From JBGSKV01 sp041740975 (GTDB taxonomy: Bacteria > Bdellovibrionota_B > Oligoflexia > Oligoflexales > JALZUQ01), in the NCBI GenBank assembly GCA_041740975.1, contig JBGSKV010000038.1, positions 1 through 64,000 of the forward strand: a stretch of DNA of 64,000 nt, read 5' to 3'. The position numbers and the translations under genes are program-made. This document shows positions 63,917 to 64,000 of this stretch, in pieces. Every line of letters begins with the position of its first letter. Position 1 is the stretch's first letter. Below the pieces are notes generated by a model. It was given only the letters and a program-made list of their open reading frames with translations. It was not told the origin of the DNA and made no database searches.

Positions 63917-64000
63917 CTAGACTCGAGTTCGGCCTTGAATGAAGCCGGCTACGGTTGTCAGCAAAAATAAAACGAGGCCGACGAAAAAGAGAATTTTTGC
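63917..64000 (-). CDS. DUF1328-like small membrane protein, cut by window end
   Basis: The last 27 residues (AKILFFVGLVLFLLTTVAGF and a short basic end) read into the window edge on the reverse strand. They match the C-terminal TM helix of the ~55-residue DUF1328/YtjA family. The start lies outside. Confidence 0.6.
   Translation of the reverse strand, partial: AKILFFVGLVLFLLTTVAGFIQGRTRV

Noticed and set aside
1..64000. Search by eye for tRNA, rRNA, IS transposases and prophage genes
   Set aside because: No convincing T-loop/acceptor pairs, rRNA signatures, DDE/Y1 transposase motifs or phage structural genes were found; a short tRNA could still be missed by eye.

Overview
The window looks like chromosomal DNA of a Gram-negative bacterium, most likely a member of the Bdellovibrionota (Bdellovibrio-like). 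This is an inference from content: very many small secreted lipoproteins with LxxC lipoboxes, an HNH endonuclease carrying repeated CTGCACCGGTGCAG palindromes, an AlgI/AlgX-type acyltransferase pair, a MoxR/DUF58/Bat-type operon, TTG and GTG starts, and moderate GC. No rRNA, tRNA, CRISPR array, intact transposase or prophage was seen, so the placement rests on protein families only.

Layout. 0.2-6 kb: serC, divergent trhO, small lipoprotein and Cys-rich exported protein genes, ung, and the HNH gene. 6-16.8 kb: a large lipoprotein of nine Ig-like repeats; a reverse-strand TonB-dependent receptor, lipoprotein and TonB operon; an MBOAT/SGNH polysaccharide acetylation pair; small DUF2799 and DUF2007 genes; and a 121-nt hairpin element. 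17-23 kb: an 11-cysteine micro-peptide, AMP nucleosidase, a coiled-coil membrane protein, trmH, an (Asn-Pro)n lipoprotein and a secreted C45 Ntn-hydrolase, followed by a 585-nt gene-free stretch of nested inverted repeats. 23.6-35.6 kb: a lipoprotein-rich surface region with an AarF-type kinase, a ceramidase-like membrane protein, GEVED and EF-hand lipoproteins, and the remains of a second trmH copy.

35.6-42.8 kb is a compact core-metabolism run: pccB, pccA, a biotinyl carrier, pgpA, ndk and tex. It is largely overlapping or closely spaced and is the least unusual part of the window. The acyl-CoA carboxylase genes would act together on propionyl- or acetyl-CoA. 43-50 kb carries a dihaem-cytochrome/beta-barrel fusion and fmdB, converging on a five-gene reverse operon of lipoproteins with CxxCH or Cx4CH haem motifs and a Tat-type DUF1501-like protein. 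The two units meet in a perfect 55-bp inverted repeat that supplies both stop codons.

50-59 kb has a LOG-family protein, an orphan GspC-like protein, and the MoxR, DUF58, BatA-like and BatB-like operon. 59-64 kb has an orphan Flp-type pilin, dps, a sigma-54-type response regulator with an altered GAFTGA loop followed by an Hpt protein and a second receiver (a phosphorelay with no kinase nearby), an OmpA-domain lipoprotein, and the end of a DUF1328 gene at the window edge.

The best candidates for something undescribed are non-coding: the HNH-associated palindromes, the foldback region at 23.0-23.6 kb, the 121-nt hairpin at 16.3 kb, and the stop-codon palindrome at 44.8 kb. Among proteins they are the haem-lipoprotein operon and the Cys-rich micro-peptide.
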